12,769 nt of DNA. Origin: Saccoglossus kowalevskii (Eukaryota > Hemichordata > Enteropneusta > Harrimaniidae). Below the pieces are notes generated by a model. That model saw only the letters and a program-made list of their open reading frames with translations. It made no database searches and was not told the DNA's origin. This document shows, one piece after another, positions 8,780-12,769 of this stretch (positions are counted from its first letter, which is position 1; every line of letters starts with the position of its first letter). The translations under genes were made by a program, and so were the position numbers. Where the stretch lies: assembly GCF_000003605.2 (NCBI RefSeq), contig NW_003140812.1, forward strand, positions 557,347 through 570,115, in the 5' to 3' direction.

Positions 8780-9053
8780 GTAGGTATCACGTAACACAGC
8801 AGTGGTATGCTATGTGTAATATTTCTACTCGTTATATTAAAACAATCAAAAGGCGGTCGATTTAAAAAAAAATGATTTACCTCAGAATAATCCTACATAT
8901 ATTTAAAGCCAATAAAAAAATCATCGGTTTCCGTGACACTGGTCGGGGTTAAGTCACTAGTTCCCATACTGCAACTGCAACTGCATATGAATTTCACTCG
9001 CCCCCGACCACGCAATCATGAATAGCTGAACTGTGTGTTTCGTTTTTCAATTC

Positions 9054-9500
9054 GTTTATTTCTCAGCCACATAACCTTACAAAGTAAACACATATGGGGT
9101 AAACATTTGCGTTATATTAATAATAAATTTACTAGCATTGCTCTATTTACAGTAGCAACTGACCAAGAGCGCATGACATAAATTATAACTGCAAAAAAAA
9201 TAATTACAAATCATATGCTTTACATATGCTTTGCAAATACATTTTCAAATGAACTTTGAACTCATTAATATTGGACCATTTGTTACATGGTTTGTCAGGG
9301 CCGTATCGCCACATGTTTTTAAACGTAACATTAGATTCACAAGTAAAGAGTATGACGATTATCGCACAGTGCACAGAAGTGATACCCGTGCATGAAACAT
9401 TTCGGTAATACAATTGGAGGACTGGCCGTAGAGGGCTTTGTAAACTACAAACATGTTTTATATACAATTTATAATAAATCAACTTTCTATGACAAGGCAT
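9054..9500 (-). mobile_element. possible 3' remnant of a LINE-type retroelement
   Basis: The minus frame ending at 9204 reads NKWSNINEFKVHLKMYLQS shortly before its stop, resembling the W-N-x-L-P ... S-x-x-F-K-x-x-L-K-x-Y-L tail common at the C-terminus of LINE reverse transcriptases. About 120 bp further on in the same direction lies ttacaaagtaaac/tttatttctcagcc (minus-strand sense: TTTGTAAGGTTA ... GAAATAAA), similar to the stretch at 6327-6351. No catalytic RT motif is present. It lies inside an LSDAT-gene intron. Confidence 0.25.
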
Positions 9501-10268
9501 ATTACTATAAGTGTACGTATGTGGTGCCAGATATGTATCTTCAGCTCAGTATTACGTGCAATATATCATTTTAGATAATTCTTAAAAAAAAACGCGGCAG
9601 CAATATACTTACTGTTGGTACAATGTAATTGTCAAATACCACTGGTATATCGTACTTGAAATGTAAACAGTGATTATGACAATGAACTTGACCCTTTAAC
9701 AGTATGACCATATTCTGAGATAGACAGTGAGATTGGCGAATTTTGTTTTATTCGTAAAAAAATCCTATTCAGAAAATTTGAGCTATACTTGTAACTGTAA
9801 AGTTCTCTCGTTTAATTGTTTTTTTGTTTTGTTTTCGGTGTTCATTTTGGGTATGTTTTAAGTCGTGAAACAAGACATTTATGTAACACAAACTATGATA
9901 ATCATTAAAATGCGTGTTTACACAGAAGTCATAGTGTCACGTGACCTCTGCCGCAAGAAAGGAACGATCAATGCCGTATTCTTGTCATTGTGCTCAAACA
10001 ATATTGTAGAAATCGACTTGACAATACATTTTAAGTTTTCACCTGAGATGGCACTCGGTACAATGACGAGATTCAAGTATATACCGGTGAAGTACAAATG
10101 TAATATACTCAGCCTATTCAATTCACCAATTTTGCAAGTCGGTGAAAGTTTGCTCAAGTTTGACCTCCCCAGTTGAGTCAAGTAATGCTGACTGATTTGT
10201 GTGTTCGGTTGTTTATTATGGCCCACCTAACTTAGTCTAAATATTACTGTTTTGTTATACCTCTATAG

Positions 10269-10451
10269 CTGACTCAAGCCACTTGTGAGAGTTGGTTATT
10301 GACGGCAGGGACCGATATGGGCGTGGTCAATGTGGTCGGCGATGCTATGAAACGTGTCAGTGTCAAGGCACGCCATAAAGTACACTGTATAGGAATTGCG
10401 TCATGGCACGAAGTCGACGGCAGAGAAAACATTATTGACACTGAGACAGAG
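10269..10451 (+). CDS. LSDAT (TRPM-like) gene, third recognised exon
   Basis: Sixty-one codons, phase 0 to phase 0, lie between acceptor ctctatag and donor GAG followed by GTATGT. The exon encodes WLLTAGTDMGVVNVVGDAM, the family's W-x3-T-G-G-T-x2-G-V loop with alanine replacing the first glycine, then KVHCIGIASWHEVDGRENI, equivalent to the family's conserved I-G-I-x-x-W strand. The preceding intron (8780-10268, 1489 bp) is the longest in the gene. Confidence 0.9.
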
Positions 10452-10712
10452 GTATGTAAACATGGGAATAGTCTTTAGAAAGGGGTATGATGGAACAATA
10501 TCAGACTTGCTTACAGTCTCATATTTATTATTTTTTGTTTGTTTTATTTTTAATAAAATAAAATATAAATCGCCATCTACAAACTCCCATGATATTTTAT
10601 TACTGAAATAAAAAACACTAACAAATGAACAAGATAATGTGTGCAAGTCTATGAATGCCTCTACATTATAGTCAGCAATACTTCATTTTTCATATTTTTC
10701 TGTTTGTTTTTT

Positions 10713-10876
10713 TTAAGCGGGGGGGGGGCACCTGCGCATGTGGCAAACGGCCATAGCATGTCGTTGTTTACAAACAAGCGTCTACCCATGAGCCTTTGCG
10801 TTTTTAGCGTGCGTTGTTATCCTCGCTTAGGACTTAATTCCCGCGCGTGCGCAGATGATGACCCCTCCGCTTTAAA
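10713..10876 (-). mobile_element. MITE-like element, copy B, inside an LSDAT-gene intron
   Basis: The reverse complement starts TTTAAAGCGGAGGGGTCATC and follows copy A (3544-3712) along its length, sharing for example CACGCTAAAAACGCAAA, CTCATGGGTAGACGC and TGTAAACAACGACA. The inner end carries a ten-G run (10719-10728 on plus) where copy A has GGGGGTATCATC. TTAA occurs at 10713-10716 and within TTTAAA at 10871-10876, fitting a TTAA target duplication. It is non-coding; the open frame across it is incidental. Confidence 0.8.
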
Positions 10877-11393
10877 GCTACTTATTATTATTCGAGTATA
10901 TACCATAGATAGTATAATAACGGTTTATCTGATACAGCATGATGCTATACACATCTATAACTTATATAGTGATTACATAAAACCAAGTACAAGAAACATG
11001 AACACAAGTTGACACGGAATCAGTCCCGTGTCTCTGTGCTGCTGTGGCGGACAACGGGCGCCCGACAAGCCGCTTGTGACAAGGAAGTATGTGTCTCGCC
11101 ACGTTTCAGACAAACACCGTTGAGGGCGGCTGACACAAACTGCAATACATGACAACCATTGAGACGAGGCGAGAAAAAGACTGGAAATCAAGCCGAGCAC
11201 AAAAACTACTTAACATATTAAACACTAAATGTAGAAATATAGAAAACGGTTTGCGATGTCTCGAATTTGAATCTTAGCAAGCGTTTGAACATTTTTAAAG
11301 AAAACTTTTAGAAACAAAACAAAACGTACAGTACTGAATGTTTCGAATGAGCATGGTAAATGTCGTACTTCATTTCATCTCAACGTTTTATAG

Positions 11394-11561
11394 GAACGGA
11401 GATTGTCGATGTCTGCCAAGGGTGGTAACGATATATCCGACGACGAAGCGACGGAAACTACATTGCTGGCCACACCGGGGTCGTCACCGGCACGGCGGGA
11501 GAGTAGACCATTCAAGAAAGAGAGTGCGGCACTTGCACAATCACAATTATTATTATCTAAG
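11394..11561 (+). CDS. LSDAT (TRPM-like) gene, low-complexity insert exon
   Basis: Fifty-six codons, phase 0 to phase 0, lie between acceptor gttttatag and donor AAG followed by GTGAGA. The peptide starts ERRLSMSAKGGNDISDDEAT and is Ser/Thr/Ala-rich and then basic, ending in QSQLLLSK. It has no counterpart that I recognise in the LSDAT fold and falls between the I-G-I-x-x-W strand and the H-x-H-F strand, so it is probably a surface loop. RRLS and RRES fit basophilic kinase (PKA-type) sites. Because both phases are 0, the exon could be skipped without a frameshift. Confidence 0.75.
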
Positions 11562-12073
11562 GTGAGATAACGTGGAAATAAGAATTAAAGTGGAGTATAT
11601 ATCAACACTGATATAACGGTGGAAGTTTGTCACTTTCATGTGGATGTCCGAGGATTTGTCGCTCACATGGGCAATATACTAGTACCTTCCACATTCCGAA
11701 ACTTGAAGCAATGTTGTTTTACACGATTAACATGAAACAGTCTTGATATGTGATTCGATGACAAAACACAACATTACAACATTAATTCTGTGTGAGTTGG
11801 TATAAATTATGTGATATGATATCAATAACGCACACTCGCCGTTTTCATGTAAATCTTATTGTTATTGCATCCCCCACACCATACCAAAGAAAGTTGTAAG
11901 GTTGGGTATAGTAGATAAGTTCTTTGACACCGTATACTCCTTTATATTGGTTGTTGACACAATTGTCAACCCGCATCACGCAATTGTTTACTATGAAATT
12001 AAAACCAATAACCCTCCTACAACGTAATACACGGCGTTAACAGGGCTCTAATTAAAATATATTCTAATTTCAG

Positions 12074-12239
12074 ACTTTTTACTCGTCGACTTATACTGTG
12101 CTGCCAATAAAGAGCAGTGGACCCATACCCATCAACCCTTTTCACACACACTTCGTGTTCGTCAGTAGAAAAGACAAAGACGACGAGGAACGGTTTCGTG
12201 TGAAACTGAGAGTCGAACTGCAAAAACTCCTGACAACAG
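12074..12239 (+). CDS. LSDAT (TRPM-like) gene, H-x-H-F strand exon
   Basis: The exon enters in phase 0 after acceptor ctaatttcag and leaves in phase 1 at donor CAG followed by GTGAGT. It encodes NPFHTHFVFVSRKDKDDEER, equivalent to the family's N-x-x-H-x-H-F-I-L-V-D-D-G strand, followed by an amphipathic helix KLRVELQKLLTT. The acidic D-D-G turn is replaced here by a longer charged S-R-K-D-K-D-D-E-E loop. Confidence 0.88.
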
Positions 12240-12358
12240 GTGAGTTAAGGGGTACTACATAGCATTTATTGTTCAGGGTAAAACAAATATAAATTTATGT
12301 GTTTGCTGTTCTGTAATGGTAAGCAATGATCGCACTTAACCTGATTTACATTATGTAG

Positions 12359-12524
12359 GGGCGGCTCCTGCGTCTGGTGTACTGATACAGATGGAAGGAG
12401 GTATTGACACCACACGGGCAGTCAGGAACGCACTGAAACGAAGAATTCCCGTGGTGCTGTGCGAAGGTACCGGGAGAGCAGCGGACTATCTATCTTATGC
12501 ATGCAGACACTGCGAAAATATAGA
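12359..12524 (+). CDS. LSDAT (TRPM-like) gene, EGG/EGTGR exon
   Basis: The exon enters in phase 1 after acceptor acattatgtag and leaves in phase 2 at donor GTAAGT. It encodes SGVLIQMEGGIDTTRAVRNA, matching the family's E-G-G-P strand-turn, and then IPVVLCEGTGRAADYLSYAC, matching the conserved P-x-V-V-x-E-G-S-G-R-x-A-D motif. This is the most diagnostic part of the LSDAT domain, and it carries the glycine loop expected near a bound nucleotide ligand. Confidence 0.92.
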
Positions 12525-12615
12525 GTAAGTTTCCATAGTAACAAAAGTATGTTCTTCCATAGAAGTACCAGAAACCGATACTAGGTATGCTTTAAATGTC
12601 TCCCGTGTATTAAAG

Positions 12616-12618
<3 letters not shown>

Positions 12619-12711
<93 letters not shown>
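12619..12711. repeat. (AT)n microsatellite
   Basis: About 90 bp of nearly uninterrupted AT dinucleotides end 21 bp before the acceptor-flanked exon at 12733. The tract lies within the 208-bp intron 12525-12732 and makes up close to half of it. Its length in the assembly may be inexact. Confidence 0.97.
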
Positions 12712-12713
<2 letters not shown>

Positions 12714-12732
12714 TATAATTATTAATTTTTAG

Positions 12733-12769
12733 CCAGGTGACTAAAGACAAATATAGCGGTGGTTACTTT
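12733..12769 (+). CDS. LSDAT (TRPM-like) gene, partial exon at the right edge
   Basis: Acceptor aatttttag is followed by 37 nt that continue in the right phase: the two bases GA from the previous exon plus C give Asp, then QVTKDKYSGGYF with no stop. It is cut by the window end. The remainder of the gene, including any transmembrane channel region, lies to the right. Confidence 0.7.

Noticed and set aside
8941-9009. inverted repeat GGTCGGGG ... CCCCGACC
   Set aside because: The exact arms are only 8 bp with a 53-bp spacer, and pairing does not extend outward or inward, so chance is sufficient.
10641-11012. 123-codon plus frame
   Set aside because: It runs through MITE copy B and its G run inside an LSDAT-gene intron; there is no protein-like pattern.

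Overview
The window looks like nuclear DNA of an invertebrate animal. It is AT-rich, its genes are split by ordinary GT-AG introns of about 0.1 to 1.5 kb, and both genes belong to animal families (TRIM E3 ligase; TRPM-type LSDAT protein). Short TIR elements, homopolymer runs and a long (AT)n tract lie between and inside the genes. The species cannot be fixed from this sequence; a marine deuterostome or a mollusc would fit.

Minus strand, 1 to about 2700: a TRIM-type gene. The large coding exon (1881 down to about 829) encodes RING, B-box 1, B-box 2 and a coiled coil. Two further exons are inferred to the left: a 58-nt linker exon (410-353) and a terminal exon (53-1) that runs off the window. 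Their splice phases agree, and the last one begins a ZZ-type zinc finger. A non-coding first exon with a YY1-like motif and an E-box is inferred near 2623-2700.

Plus strand, about 4506-4950: a very small gene-like unit. It has an 18-bp perfect palindrome, an E-box, an ATGGCG start-like site, and a 46-residue SAP-like reading frame that stops early. Degenerate 18-bp repeats lie upstream, and inverted copies of the same motif lie downstream.

Plus strand, 8083 to the right edge: the 5' part of a gene encoding the N-terminal LSDAT (SLOG-like, TRPM homology) domain seen in TRPM channels. Seven exons are reconstructed in one continuous frame, the first ending in a GC donor and the last cut by the window edge. 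Channel helices are not in the window, so whether the product is a channel cannot be seen here.

Two inverted copies of one roughly 165-bp MITE-like element (TTTAAAGCGG ends, probable TTAA target site) lie at 3544-3712 and 10713-10876, the second inside an LSDAT-gene intron. A weak LINE-like reverse-transcriptase tail is possible at 9204-9400. The rest of 2700-8080 is AT-rich DNA with no gene that I can support. I see no functional link between the TRIM and LSDAT genes beyond being neighbours.
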